DNA of 33,928 nucleotides, taken from contig CAKZIH010000168.1 in NCBI GenBank assembly GCA_936931335.1, positions 1 through 33,928 of the forward strand. The letters run 5' to 3'. Positions 25,625 through 32,494 of this stretch are shown one piece after another. This stretch comes from an uncultured Nostocoides sp. Its GTDB lineage: Bacteria > Actinomycetota > Actinomycetes > Actinomycetales > Dermatophilaceae. A program made the position numbers and the translations under genes. Each line of letters begins with the position of its first letter. Within the stretch, counting starts at the first letter, position 1. Below the pieces are notes generated by a model. That model was not told the DNA's origin, did not search any database, and saw only the letters and a list, made by a program, of their open reading frames with translations.

Positions 25625-25657
25625 CACATCGTTATCTGCCCGGGACACATCGTTATC
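25625..25657 (+). promoter_or_regulatory. 12-bp direct repeat, 21-bp period, upstream of secreted hydrolase
   Basis: CACATCGTTATC occurs at 25625-25636 and 25646-25657, exactly 21 bp (two helical turns) apart, 55-87 bp before the hydrolase start. The core TCGTTATC is the same octamer found upstream of the cell-wall gene at 32751-32768. Such face-of-helix direct repeats fit an OmpR-type response regulator. The position suits an activator or operator of the hydrolase gene. Confidence 0.45.
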
Positions 25658-25699
25658 GCACGGCGACCGGACGGTCAGCTTGCGCTTAGGGCCGCGGGC

Positions 25700-25711
25700 T
25701 AGGTTCTTGGT
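25700..25711 (+). promoter_or_regulatory. -10 element of the secreted hydrolase gene, probably leaderless
   Basis: TAGGTT at 25700-25705 is followed by six bases and the ATG at 25712. TTGCGC at 25680-25685 lies only 14 bp before it, too near for a normal -35, which would fit an activator-dependent promoter. Confidence 0.45.
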
Positions 25712-27277
25712 ATGTCCGTTGCCCGCCGCGTCCGCCGGCGTCGGCGAGCCACGATGTTCGCTGCCGCCACGCTCGTCTTGGCCGGTTGCACGGTCCCCAA
25801 TCCCTTCGACGACGATGAGAGTGCCGCGCCCAGTGCGACGCTGTCGGCGAGCGAACAGGTGCCCGCGGGGTCGGAGGCGTTGGCGCGCTTCTATACGCAG
25901 AAGCTGTCGTGGAACGAGTGCGGCGGGCCGAAGTGCGCCAAGCTCACCGTTCCCGTCGACTACGCCCAGCCGGACGGGGAGACCATCCAGCTCAGCGTGC
26001 TCAAGGTGGAGAAGCGCGGCGGTGGCACCCGGCTCGGTTCGTTGCTGGTCAACCCCGGCGGCCCGGGCGGCAGCGGAGTCGAATACGCCAAGTTCGCGGA
26101 CTTCGTCGTCGGCACGCCAGTACGCCGCTCGTATGACCTGGTTGGTTTCGACCCGCGCGGGGTGCAGTCGTCCGCGCCCATCGAATGCGTGCAGCCGGCG
26201 CAACTCGACGAGATGCTCGGTCAGGACCCGACCCCCGACGACGCGCAGGAACGCAGCCACGCGGAGAAGGTCGCCATTGATTTCGGCACGGCGTGCAAGG
26301 AGAATGCCGGGTCCCTGCTGGGGCATGTCTCCACCGTCGAGGCCGCCAAGGACATGGATGTCCTGCGTGCGGTGCTCGGCGACACGAAGATCAACTACCT
26401 CGGCAAGTCCTATGGGACCTTCCTCGGGGCTACCTATGCCGGGCTCTTCCCTGACCGGGTCGGCCGGATGGTGTTGGACGGTGCGCTCGCGCCCGACCTG
26501 AGCGCCGAGGAGGTGGCGCTGGGGCAGGCGCGCGGCTTCGAGACCGCGACCCGGGCGTGGGCCGCCGATTGCGTCGCCGGCGGTGACTGCCCGCTCGGCG
26601 ACAACACCGATGCGGTGATGAGCGGCATGGTCGATTTCTTCAAGCAGCTCGACGCCAACCCGGTGCCGATCAAGGGCGACCCGCGCATCACCGAGCTCAC
26701 GGAGGGCTGGGCGGCATACGGGGTGGCGGCGGCGATGTACGACCAGGGTCAGTGGGACACCCTGACCGACGCGCTGCGCAAGGTGGTGCGCGATCACGAC
26801 GGTACCGAGCTGATGGGGCTGGCGAATACCTATGCCGAGCGCACCGGCACCGGCAGCTACACCGGGAACATGATGCAGGTCATCAACGCGGTGAACTGCC
26901 TGGATGTCGCGGACAGCTCGGATCTGTCGGTCTATATGCAGCGGGCGCAGATGTTCTCGGCGCAGGCGCCGATCTTTGGGCGCTTCCTGGCGTGGGCAGG
27001 GCTGACCTGCGGATATTGGCCGATCCCGGCCACCGGTCACCCGGGCAAGATCACCGCCGCCGGCTCGGCGCCGATCGTCGTCGTCGGCACCACCCGCGAC
27101 CCGGCCACCCCGTATGACTGGGCCGTCCGCCTCGCCGACCAACTGCAGGCGGCGGTGCTGGTGACCATGGACGGGGACGGGCACACGGCATACATGCGGG
27201 CCAACTCGTGCATCGATGTGGCGATCAACGACTACTACGCCAAGGGCAAGGTCCCCGCCGACGGCCTGCGCTGCTGA
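25712..27277 (+). CDS. Secreted alpha/beta hydrolase lipoprotein (tripeptidyl aminopeptidase type)
   Basis: This 521-residue exported hydrolase of the SlpD/SlpE/TAP family is probably attached to the outer face of the membrane. The basic N-terminus RRVRRRRR and hydrophobic core lead to lipobox VLAGC with C26. The nucleophile is S233 in GKSYGTFLG. The other triad members are likely D463 (TTRDPATPYDWA) and H491 (GDGHTAYM). NPGGPGGSG is the oxyanion region. TAP-like C-terminal repeats are present and cysteine pairs are consistent with export. The family removes N-terminal tripeptides or acts on peptides. The ATG has no Shine-Dalgarno sequence but a -10 six bases upstream. Confidence 0.92.
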   Translation: MSVARRVRRRRRATMFAAATLVLAGCTVPNPFDDDESAAPSATLSASEQVPAGSEALARFYTQKLSWNECGGPKCAKLTVPVDYAQPDGETIQLSVLKVEKRGGGTRLGSLLVNPGGPGGSGVEYAKFADFVVGTPVRRSYDLVGFDPRGVQSSAPIECVQPAQLDEMLGQDPTPDDAQERSHAEKVAIDFGTACKENAGSLLGHVSTVEAAKDMDVLRAVLGDTKINYLGKSYGTFLGATYAGLFPDRVGRMVLDGALAPDLSAEEVALGQARGFETATRAWAADCVAGGDCPLGDNTDAVMSGMVDFFKQLDANPVPIKGDPRITELTEGWAAYGVAAAMYDQGQWDTLTDALRKVVRDHDGTELMGLANTYAERTGTGSYTGNMMQVINAVNCLDVADSSDLSVYMQRAQMFSAQAPIFGRFLAWAGLTCGYWPIPATGHPGKITAAGSAPIVVVGTTRDPATPYDWAVRLADQLQAAVLVTMDGDGHTAYMRANSCIDVAINDYYAKGKVPADGLRC

Positions 27278-27307
27278 TTGGGCGCCGCCCGGCCGGTTCC
27301 GTATACT
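27278..27307 (+). promoter_or_regulatory. Promoter of tRNA-Thr
   Basis: TATACT at 27302-27307 is a near-consensus -10. TTGGGC at 27278-27283 stands 18 bp before it as -35. The tRNA begins at 27329, about 15 bases downstream of the expected start. The promoter begins directly after the hydrolase stop codon. Confidence 0.7.
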
Positions 27308-27328
27308 GCTGGGGCGCCTCGGCGCAAC

Positions 27329-27405
27329 GCCGCTTTAGCTCAGTCGGCCAGAGCGATTCACTCGTAATGAATAGGTCATCGGTTCGATTCCGATAAGCGG
27401 CTCCA
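27329..27405 (+). tRNA. tRNA-Thr, anticodon CGT, CCA encoded
   Basis: The 77-base gene folds as a full cloverleaf. The acceptor GCCGCTT (27329-27335) pairs with AAGCGGC (27395-27401). The anticodon stem is ATTCA/TGAAT with loop CTCGTAA, giving anticodon CGT for the ACG codon. The T arm contains GGTTCGATTCC. CCA is encoded at 27403-27405. The 3' 30 bases recur 972 bp downstream, marking the gene as an integration site. Confidence 0.96.
27374..27403 (+). repeat. att-like repeat, left copy (tRNA-Thr 3' end)
   Basis: This 30-base segment comprises the T arm and acceptor 3' strand of tRNA-Thr. It recurs at 28346-28375 with one mismatch (A at 27393 against G). Such duplications are the hallmark of tyrosine-recombinase integration into a tRNA gene, in which the tRNA is restored on one side. 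Confidence 0.8.
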
Positions 27406-27411
27406 GATCAA

Positions 27412-27433
27412 GCCCTCCACTTCGGTGGAGGGC
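27412..27433 (+). terminator. Terminator after tRNA-Thr
   Basis: GCCCTCCAC (27412-27420) and GTGGAGGGC (27425-27433) form a perfect 9-bp stem with a TTCG tetraloop, seven bases after the tRNA CCA end. CTTCCTG follows, so the T-run is weak. Confidence 0.8.
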
Positions 27434-27564
27434 CTTCCTGCTGGTGAAGGCCAGCGGGCGCGCCGTGTTCACTCGCTGTTCGGTCGGGTCAATGGGTGCA
27501 CCCCCGGTACGGGGGGCGCACAAGCTCCTAAACGTTGTCAGCTGCTCTGGATAGCTTGGGCACC

Positions 27565-28230
27565 ATGGTCTGGGGGCAGTCGAAGCGGACAGTGAAGAGA
27601 ACGTGTCGTTGGCTGGCACAGCCAGGGGACAGGTTTTACGTAATCTGGTTTGTTCTTCTGCTTCTTGTTGCGCAGTGGGGTGGGCCGCGGATCAGCGTGG
27701 CGGTGATGGTGGCTCCCGCCATCCTTGGGCTGATCGCAATGGGCATCGTGGGCTGGAGGCTGCCGCCGCCTCGTCCGCTTAGCGAGACGAGCGCCTTCGC
27801 CAGACGGATTGGCATGTTCGCCAGAGGGACCTGGCAAGGCGCTCTCTTCGCCTTCGCGGCGGTCCTGGGCGCCTGGGTGGCTATGCACCTTGGGCGCGTG
27901 GAAGCGGGCGATGAACTGATGCGACTCAGTTGGCAGTCGGTATTCCCGGTCGTTCTGGTCGCGACCCTCCTGGTGGGCTTCACGACCATGATGGGTCTGG
28001 CTGTTGACCTTTGGAGGAGCGGCTCCGCACGTCGCTCACAGACCATCTGGTCGTTGACCGCACCGTTGGCTCGCTATCCCATCGCCGGTCGGCTGCGCAA
28101 CTGGATCAATAGTTGCTTGGACTGGTTGACGACTCCCTTGAACTCTTTCTTGGCCGCGTACATGTCCCCGGCGGTGGTCGTTGCGATCTGGACCTATCGA
28201 CCGTCGATCGGACTTGTTGCTTGGGGATGA
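27565..28230 (+). CDS. Membrane protein of unknown function inside the att-bounded insert
   Basis: This 221-residue protein has four or five hydrophobic segments: VIWFVLLLLVAQWGG, ISVAVMVAPAILGLIAMGIVG, ALFAFAAVLGAWVAMHLG, VFPVVLVATLLVGFTTMMGLA and a C-terminal AYMSPAVVVAIWTY. The N-terminus is basic and the loops are Arg-rich. No family is recognised. The ATG at 27565 is preceded by TAGCTT at 27552-27557, which fits a leaderless start; a TTG at 27535 is an alternative. Codon use and AT content differ from the chromosomal neighbours, supporting acquisition with the element. It could be an immunity, defence or cargo membrane protein, but nothing proves this. Confidence 0.65.
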   Translation: MVWGQSKRTVKRTCRWLAQPGDRFYVIWFVLLLLVAQWGGPRISVAVMVAPAILGLIAMGIVGWRLPPPRPLSETSAFARRIGMFARGTWQGALFAFAAVLGAWVAMHLGRVEAGDELMRLSWQSVFPVVLVATLLVGFTTMMGLAVDLWRSGSARRSQTIWSLTAPLARYPIAGRLRNWINSCLDWLTTPLNSFLAAYMSPAVVVAIWTYRPSIGLVAWG

Positions 28231-28345
28231 CTGATTCGTTGATCCATAGGCCGTGATCGACGGGCTGCCGTGATCGCCGGTCTCGTGTCGAACGGCGACT
28301 CCGTCCGACGGCGGGCGATCGGGCAGACCCTGGTAGGGAATAGGA

Positions 28346-28375
28346 GGTCATCGGTTCGATTCCGGTAAGCGGCTC
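28346..28375 (+). repeat. att-like repeat, right copy
   Basis: This is the second copy of the tRNA-Thr 3' end, with 29 of 30 bases identical. No 5' tRNA half precedes it, so it is not a second tRNA gene. The bases before it (AATAGGA) also resemble the tRNA variable region with a two-base insertion. Confidence 0.75.
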
Positions 28376-28382
28376 ACTCTCT

Positions 28383-28426
28383 ACGCAGACCCAAGCCCCC
28401 GGGCCATCGCCTCGGGGCTTCTGCGT
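28383..28426 (+). terminator. Terminator after the right att-like copy
   Basis: ACGCAG (28383-28388) pairs with CTGCGT (28421-28426), and AAGCCCC (28393-28399) with GGGGCTT (28414-28420), forming a long bulged stem. Lying eight bases after the att copy, it is probably the original terminator of tRNA-Thr before integration. Confidence 0.6.
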
Positions 28427-28624
28427 GTCCCTGGTCTGAACTGTCGAGCTGTTATCCACAGAACGGCTTAGATCACGGGCCGGGGGATCGATCGCCGGTG
28501 CAAACTCGTCGTGCTGGGTCCGATGTGGGGCCGGACGGGTCCCGATGCCGGACGGGGACGGCCGGTACACGTTTACTGCCTATAGCTGGACTTGAGCTGC
28601 GTAACAAGTTATCTTGGAGGCGGG
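28427..28624 (+). other. Intergenic region between insert and toxin-antitoxin pair
   Basis: No coding sequence is evident in these 198 bases. TTATCCACA (28452-28460) is a second perfect DnaA-box-like site in the window. TATAGC at 28581-28586 is a possible -10 for the toxin gene. GTAACAAGTTATC around 28601-28613 is a small inverted repeat, possibly an operator. GGAGG at 28616-28620 is the toxin ribosome-binding site. The minus-strand frame here reads a well-known false-ORF string arising from antisense tRNA and was ignored. Confidence 0.5.
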
Positions 28625-28852
28625 TTGAACGATCTCATCATGGCTCATTCCGCCTTGAAGCACGGTTTGAGCGAGGAGCAGATCCGCCACGCCTACCGAA
28701 ACCCGATCCGGGCTTGGGATCTGGGGGACGGGTTCGCGATGCTCGTGGGCGCCACTCCGGCGGCCGTGCTCATCGAAGTTGGTTTCGTTCAGGGCGACAC
28801 CGCGATCGTCATTGTGCATGCGATGCGAGCCCGAGAGAGATTCCTGAGGTGA
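28625..28852 (+). CDS. Small toxin-like protein of a probable TA pair
   Basis: This 75-residue protein starts at TTG 28625, with GGAGG four bases upstream; the ATG at 28640 is an alternative giving 70 residues. HSALKHGLSEEQIRHAYRNPIRAWDLGDG and the C-terminal IVIVHAMRARERFLR resemble small ribonuclease-like toxins of the BrnT/RelE-fold type, in which a C-terminal HAM-x-AR segment is conserved. Pairing with the downstream gene, GTGA or near-contact spacing, and small size support a toxin. Target and activity are not proven. Confidence 0.6.
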   Translation: MNDLIMAHSALKHGLSEEQIRHAYRNPIRAWDLGDGFAMLVGATPAAVLIEVGFVQGDTAIVIVHAMRARERFLR

Positions 28853-28857
28853 GGCTC

Positions 28858-29133
28858 ATGCCACGGTCTGTCGACGACCTCCTCAAGCACGCCGACGAGT
28901 TGGCGGCTCGCTTCGAGGGGTACGAACCCGACCCCGCCGACGAGCTGGATGCCGCGGCGGTGGGGCGCCTGCGGCAAGCCGTCGTCCAGCGCTCCGAAGC
29001 CGAACGCGAGGTCATCGCCGCCGTTCGGGGCGCGAGAGAGGCCGGTCTGTCCTGGGCCGCGATTGGTGGTGTGGTCGGGACCACCGGGGAGGCCGCCCGC
29101 CAGCGCTATACCAGGCCGCCATCCGCCTCCTGA
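28858..29133 (+). CDS. Antitoxin-like partner with helix-turn-helix end
   Basis: This 91-residue protein starts at the ATG at 28858, five bases after the toxin stop. A GTG at 28849 that overlaps the stop (GTGA) is an alternative with three more residues. The N-terminal half MPRSVDDLLKHADELAARFE is acidic and helical. The C-terminal half GLSWAAIGGVVGTTGEAARQRY is a compact helix-turn-helix of the kind used by HTH antitoxins to bind their own promoter. The order toxin-antitoxin is reversed relative to many TA operons but is found in BrnTA and HigBA. Function is inferred from architecture. Confidence 0.6.
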   Translation: MPRSVDDLLKHADELAARFEGYEPDPADELDAAAVGRLRQAVVQRSEAEREVIAAVRGAREAGLSWAAIGGVVGTTGEAARQRYTRPPSAS

Positions 29134-29141
29134 GAACCCGA

Positions 29142-29169
29142 GGCGCCGGGTGCTCGCATACCCGGCGCC
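29142..29169. terminator. Hairpin between convergent antitoxin and queA-like genes
   Basis: GGCGCCGGGT (29142-29151) pairs with ACCCGGCGCC (29160-29169) over ten bp with an eight-base loop. There is no T-run on either strand. The position between converging genes suggests a bidirectional transcription barrier. Confidence 0.5.
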
Positions 29170-29195
29170 CCGGTCTGCACTCTCGAGTTGTCGCC

Positions 29196-30281
29196 CTAAG
29201 AGCGGGCCGGCAGCAGCAGCGCGCTGTCACCGAACTCATGCCAGAGATAGCGCTCCGCGACGGCAGCGTCATACGCCTGCGGGGTGAGTTCACCGCCGGC
29301 GACGGCTTCCACGAGCAGCAGGTGGGAGGCCTGCGGATCGTGCCAGCCGGTGATCAGCCCGTCCACGATCGCGGGCGGCTGGCCGGGGGTGACAATCCGT
29401 TCGGTCCAGCCCGAGCGCGCCACGACCACCCCGCCCTCCACGGCGGACTCCACCGCCCGGGTCGCCGTGGTGCCGACTGCGACGATGCGCCCGCCGCCAG
29501 CCCGGACGGCGTTGAGTTGCCGCGCCGCCGCATCGCTCACCCGGAAGCGTTCGGCCTGCGGGCCCTCGCCGGCCTCCTGAGAAGACACCCCGGTATGCAG
29601 GGTTACCGGCACCACGGCCACCCCGCGAGACACCAGCCGGGTGACGATGTCGTGGGTGAATGGCCGTGCCGCAGAGGGCATCTCGGCGCTTCCGGGTTCG
29701 GCCGCGAAGACCGTCTGATAGGCCTCCAGGTCGTATGACCGGTCGAGATAGCCATACGAGATCGGTCGCCCGAGGCGCTGGGCCACCTCGGTGATCGGGC
29801 CGGTCACCTGGGCGCGCCAGAGCCGGTTGCCCTGGCCGGTGGGGGATGAGGTGAACGGGTAGGGCTCGACGAGCCGAAGTCGGACCTCGTCGAATCCGGC
29901 CCGGCCCGCCGGCACGCGAACCGCCTCGCCGACCTCGGAGTCCAGGATCGCCCGGGCAGCGTCCGGGGCGGTACGCAGTTCGATCACCCAGGTGCCATCG
30001 TCCAGTGGCGCCGCCAGGTGGACCACCACCGCCATACCGCCCCGCATTCGGATGCCGTCGAGTTGGCCAGCGACGGTCGCCGAGTTGTTCACCACCACCG
30101 CATCACCGGGCTCCAGGTGCTCGGGCAGATCGCGGAACCGCGCATGGGTGATGCCCTCGGGCCTAGCCACCAGCAAACGCACATCCTCGCGCGCCAACCC
30201 CCGGAACTCCGCGGGCTGCGGCGCGAATTGTGCTGCGGCGGCATCGAATCGGGTTGTCGGCTGCTCCAGCACCAGGCTCAT
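29196..30281 (-). CDS. QueA-like S-adenosylmethionine:tRNA ribosyltransferase-isomerase
   Basis: This 361-residue protein has the QueA fold. QueA makes epoxyqueuosine in tRNA from preQ1 and SAM. The segments DAVVVNNSATVAGQL, ISYGYLDRSYDLEAYQTVFA, EMPSAARPFTHDIV and VTLHTGVSSQEAG cover the typical conserved blocks. Actinobacteria often have such a homologue without other queuosine genes, and none is seen here, so a different substrate is possible. The ATG overlaps the SDR stop (ATGA), so both come from one transcript under the SoxR-box promoter, an unusual regulatory setting for this family. Confidence 0.85.
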   Translation of the reverse strand: MSLVLEQPTTRFDAAAAQFAPQPAEFRGLAREDVRLLVARPEGITHARFRDLPEHLEPGDAVVVNNSATVAGQLDGIRMRGGMAVVVHLAAPLDDGTWVIELRTAPDAARAILDSEVGEAVRVPAGRAGFDEVRLRLVEPYPFTSSPTGQGNRLWRAQVTGPITEVAQRLGRPISYGYLDRSYDLEAYQTVFAAEPGSAEMPSAARPFTHDIVTRLVSRGVAVVPVTLHTGVSSQEAGEGPQAERFRVSDAAARQLNAVRAGGGRIVAVGTTATRAVESAVEGGVVVARSGWTERIVTPGQPPAIVDGLITGWHDPQASHLLLVEAVAGGELTPQAYDAAVAERYLWHEFGDSALLLPARS

Positions 30282-31033
30282 CGCGTCTCCTCCTCACTCG
30301 TCGCGCCCACGATTTCGGGGGCGCGATAGCGCCCGGACGCGGGCCGCTGCGCGATTAGCGCAAGGAAACCGGGGACGGCGCTCTCCGGCTCTGGCCGGTC
30401 GCCGATGTCCTCACCGGGGAAGGCCGCCTGGTGCATCTCGGTGCGCAGGTCGCCGGGGTCGACGGCATACGCGCGGATGGCGGGGTTCTCCTCACCCAGG
30501 GTCAGGGTGAGGTGGTCGAGAGCGGCCTTGGACGCGCCATACGGGCCCCAGGTGGGGTAGTGCTCCACTCCGGCATCGGACGACACCGAGATGAGGACGC
30601 CACCCGAGCGCTCCAACTGGGGCAGCAGGCTGGCGGACAGGACCAGCGGGGCGATGGCGTTGGTGGTCAGCACCTCGGCGAGTTGCGCCTCGGTGGTCTC
30701 GGCGAGCGGGGCCAGGGATGGGTAGGCGTCCTGTGGCCCGAGGGCGCTGGCGTTGTTGATGAGTAGGTCCAGACGGCCGAGATCGGCCAGCGTGTCCTGA
30801 ATCGCCATGCGGTGCACCGGATCCGTGACATCACCCGGTATGGCGTGTAGTCGTCCCCGCTGCTCCTGCGGCAGCGCCGCGGCGAGTTCGTCTAGGCGGG
30901 AGGTGCGCCGGGCGTCCGTTACGACTGTCCAGCCGTCGGCGAGCAGGGCGTGGACCAGGACGCGGCCGAGGCCGGCGGAGCCGCCGGTGATCAGGGCGAC
31001 GCGGTCGGCAATGGCGGTTGTTGGATCGTTCAT
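30278..31033 (-). CDS. Short-chain dehydrogenase/reductase (soxR-linked)
   Basis: This 251-residue NAD(P)-dependent oxidoreductase has the cofactor motif TGGSAGLG, the NNAS segment (INNASALG), and the catalytic YGASK. Start at ATG 31033: a -10-like AATGCT lies six bases before it and overlaps no other signal. A SoxR box spans its -35 to -10 spacer. SoxR-controlled genes often encode oxidoreductases that handle redox-cycling metabolites. The gene is coupled to the QueA-like gene by ATGA. The substrate is unknown. Confidence 0.85.
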   Translation of the reverse strand: MNDPTTAIADRVALITGGSAGLGRVLVHALLADGWTVVTDARRTSRLDELAAALPQEQRGRLHAIPGDVTDPVHRMAIQDTLADLGRLDLLINNASALGPQDAYPSLAPLAETTEAQLAEVLTTNAIAPLVLSASLLPQLERSGGVLISVSSDAGVEHYPTWGPYGASKAALDHLTLTLGEENPAIRAYAVDPGDLRTEMHQAAFPGEDIGDRPEPESAVPGFLALIAQRPASGRYRAPEIVGATSEEETR

Positions 31034-31039
31034 GCGGCC

Positions 31040-31070
31040 AGCATTCAAGTTCAAGTAAACTTGAGGTCAA
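31040..31070 (-). promoter_or_regulatory. SoxR box within a 19-bp-spacer promoter
   Basis: Bases 31049-31066 match the SoxR consensus CCTCAAGTTAACTTGAGG at 15 of 18 positions, with intact inner arms CAAGT and ACTTGAGG. On the minus strand TTGACC (31070-31065) and AATGCT (31045-31040) flank it with a 19-bp spacer, the over-long spacing characteristic of MerR-type activation. Six bases after AATGCT comes the SDR ATG. Confidence 0.8.
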
Positions 31071-31114
31071 GCCCCGCAGTGGAGTTCTTGGGATTGGGAC
31101 TGAGCGAGGGTGAA

Positions 31115-31141
31115 TGGAGCGATAGGGGCTGGAGCGATAGG
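31115..31141 (+). repeat. 12-bp repeat with 15-bp period upstream of soxR
   Basis: TGGAGCGATAGG appears at 31115-31126 and at 31130-31141. It lies directly before the larger tandem duplication at 31149-31204, in purine-rich DNA, so the whole leader appears prone to slippage or duplication. Confidence 0.7.
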
Positions 31142-31148
31142 AGGGGAG

Positions 31149-31204
31149 AGGTGGAGGTGAGCCGGTGGTCGTGAAGAGGTGGAGGTGAGCCGGTGGTCGT
31201 GAAG
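31149..31204 (+). repeat. 28-bp tandem duplication containing the soxR ribosome-binding site and start
   Basis: Units 31149-31176 and 31177-31204 are identical. Each contains GGAGGTGA and the codons GTG-GTC-GTG-AAG. The first unit opens a frame of seven codons, at 31165-31188, that ends in the TGA of the second Shine-Dalgarno sequence. The second unit provides the start of soxR. Confidence 0.85.
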
Positions 31205-31684
31205 AGGGCTAGTGACCTCTTGCCGATCTCGGAGGTCGCCGAGCGCAGCGGATTCGCCGCAAGCGCCCTGCGTTTCTATGAGGCGGAGGGGCTGATTGCT
31301 GCGACGCGGACCCCGGGCGGGCGGCGGCAGTACCAACGCGCCGTCTTGCGGCGGCTCGCGTTCATCCGGGCCGCGGCCAATGTCGGTCTGAGCCTGGAGG
31401 AGATCCGCGCCGAACTCGACCGCCTCCCGGGCGGCCGCAATCCCACCAAGGCCGATTGGCAGCGCATTTCCCGGCACTGGGGTAGCCGCCTGGATGAGCA
31501 GATGGCGGCCTTGCGCAAGCTGCGCGACGGGCTGGACTCCTGCATCGGCTGCGGCTGCCTGTCGCTGCAGCGCTGCGGCATCGCCAATCCCGACGACATC
31601 GCCGCGGTCAGCGATGAGGCGCCCGGAGCGGCATACCTGCCCCGGTTGCTGCGGCGCAATCCGCCGCCGCGCACCGGCGCCTGA
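31193..31684 (+). CDS. soxR: SoxR, redox-sensing MerR-family activator
   Basis: This 163-residue MerR-family activator has an N-terminal winged-helix-turn-helix (LLPISEVAERSGFAASALRF), a coiled-coil dimer helix and the [2Fe-2S] ligand set CxxCxCx5C at C117, C120, C122 and C128, practically as in E. coli SoxR. It senses redox-cycling compounds and activates by unwinding promoters with 19-bp spacers. The start at GTG 31193 is chosen because GGAGGTGA is seven to eight bases upstream; GTG 31199 is an alternative. It is divergent from the SDR-queA pair and the SoxR box lies between. The start region is tandemly duplicated. Confidence 0.95.
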   Translation: MVVKRASDLLPISEVAERSGFAASALRFYEAEGLIAATRTPGGRRQYQRAVLRRLAFIRAAANVGLSLEEIRAELDRLPGGRNPTKADWQRISRHWGSRLDEQMAALRKLRDGLDSCIGCGCLSLQRCGIANPDDIAAVSDEAPGAAYLPRLLRRNPPPRTGA

Positions 31685-31717
31685 CCGCCCCACAGACCAC
31701 AGCCGCCCCGGTCGGAC

Positions 31718-32494
31718 TCACTCCTGCCAGTCGATAGGCCCGCGGTGCAACTTGTGCTGGGCGGCCTGGGCCACCGGGCGGATGGTGAGGGAGTCGATAT
31801 TGACGTGTTGGGGCAGGCATACGGCGAACTCCACGCAGGCGGCGACGTCGTCGGCGACCAGGGGCCGGTCCACGCCCTGATAGACCGCGTCGGCCCGGTC
31901 CTGGTCGCCGCCGAAGCGGGTCAGCGAGAAGCCCTCGGTGTGTACCATGCCCGGACGGATGTCGATGACCCGGATGTGGGTGCCGGCCAGTTCCAGACGC
32001 AGGGTCTCGGAAAAAACGGAGGTGCCGTGCTTGGCCACTGCATACCCGGCGCCGCCCTCGTAGACGATCTGCGCGGCGGTCGATGACATGTCGACGATGG
32101 TGGCCCTCGGGGAGGTGCGCAGCAGGGGAAGCGCGGCCCGGGTGACATGCAGGCTGCCCATGACATTGCTCTCGAACATCGTGCGCCACTGCTCGGGGTC
32201 GGTATCCGCGATGGGCGCCATGCCCAGCGCACCGCCCGCATTGTTGACCAAGACGTCAAGCCGCTCGAGCCCGCCGATGACCTGTGCCACGGCGGCGGGA
32301 TCGGTGACGTCCATGACGGCAATGCGCGCGGCGGGACCGAGTTTCGCGGCCGTCTGCTCCAGCGGTTCCGGCCGCCGGCCGGTCAGCAGGACGGTAAAGC
32401 CTCGGTCGACCAGGCGGTGGGCGATCGCGGCACCGATCCCGGTCCCTCCGCCGGTGATGAGAGCGAGTGGGGCGTCGGCGGCGGGTTGCGGCAT
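31718..32494 (-). CDS. Short-chain dehydrogenase/reductase
   Basis: This 258-residue NAD(P)-dependent oxidoreductase has TGGGTGIG as cofactor motif, NNAGG, the catalytic Ser in DMSSTAAQ and YAVAKHG as the catalytic Tyr-Lys. The PGMVHTEGFSLTRFGG stretch fits the ydfG-like SDR branch (3-hydroxy acid or serine dehydrogenase-like), but the substrate is not certain. The start ATG 32494 has TACCCT six bases upstream and no Shine-Dalgarno sequence, so it is probably leaderless. It converges with soxR over a 33-bp gap without a clear terminator. Confidence 0.87.
   Translation of the reverse strand: MPQPAADAPLALITGGGTGIGAAIAHRLVDRGFTVLLTGRRPEPLEQTAAKLGPAARIAVMDVTDPAAVAQVIGGLERLDVLVNNAGGALGMAPIADTDPEQWRTMFESNVMGSLHVTRAALPLLRTSPRATIVDMSSTAAQIVYEGGAGYAVAKHGTSVFSETLRLELAGTHIRVIDIRPGMVHTEGFSLTRFGGDQDRADAVYQGVDRPLVADDVAACVEFAVCLPQHVNIDSLTIRPVAQAAQHKLHRGPIDWQE

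Larger units (their letters stand above)
27374..28375. mobile_element. About 1-kb integrated element remnant at tRNA-Thr
   Basis: The segment is bounded by the 30-bp att-like repeats at 27374-27403 and 28346-28375. It is visibly richer in A+T than its neighbours and holds one membrane-protein gene and no integrase. Each repeat copy is followed by its own GC-rich terminator hairpin (27412-27433 and 28383-28426), as expected when an element brings a new tRNA terminator. The octamer CGGCATAC/GTATGCCG found elsewhere is absent from it. It is best read as the decayed rest of an integrative element or a satellite mobilised in trans. Confidence 0.65.

Noticed and set aside
6231..28460. Two perfect DnaA-box-like sites (6231 and 28452) as a possible origin or replication element
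   Set aside because: They are single, 22 kb apart and lack clusters, AT-rich unwinding DNA or replication genes.
27335..28570. Minus-strand frames reading LIGIEPMTYSL and LTGIEPMTSYSL across the tRNA and the att copy
   Set aside because: This string is a well-known false translation of antisense tRNA T-arm and acceptor sequence; there is no ribosome-binding site or coding character.
29142..29169. Ten-bp perfect stem as an intrinsic terminator for the antitoxin gene alone
   Set aside because: No T-run follows; it was kept only as a likely bidirectional barrier between convergent genes.
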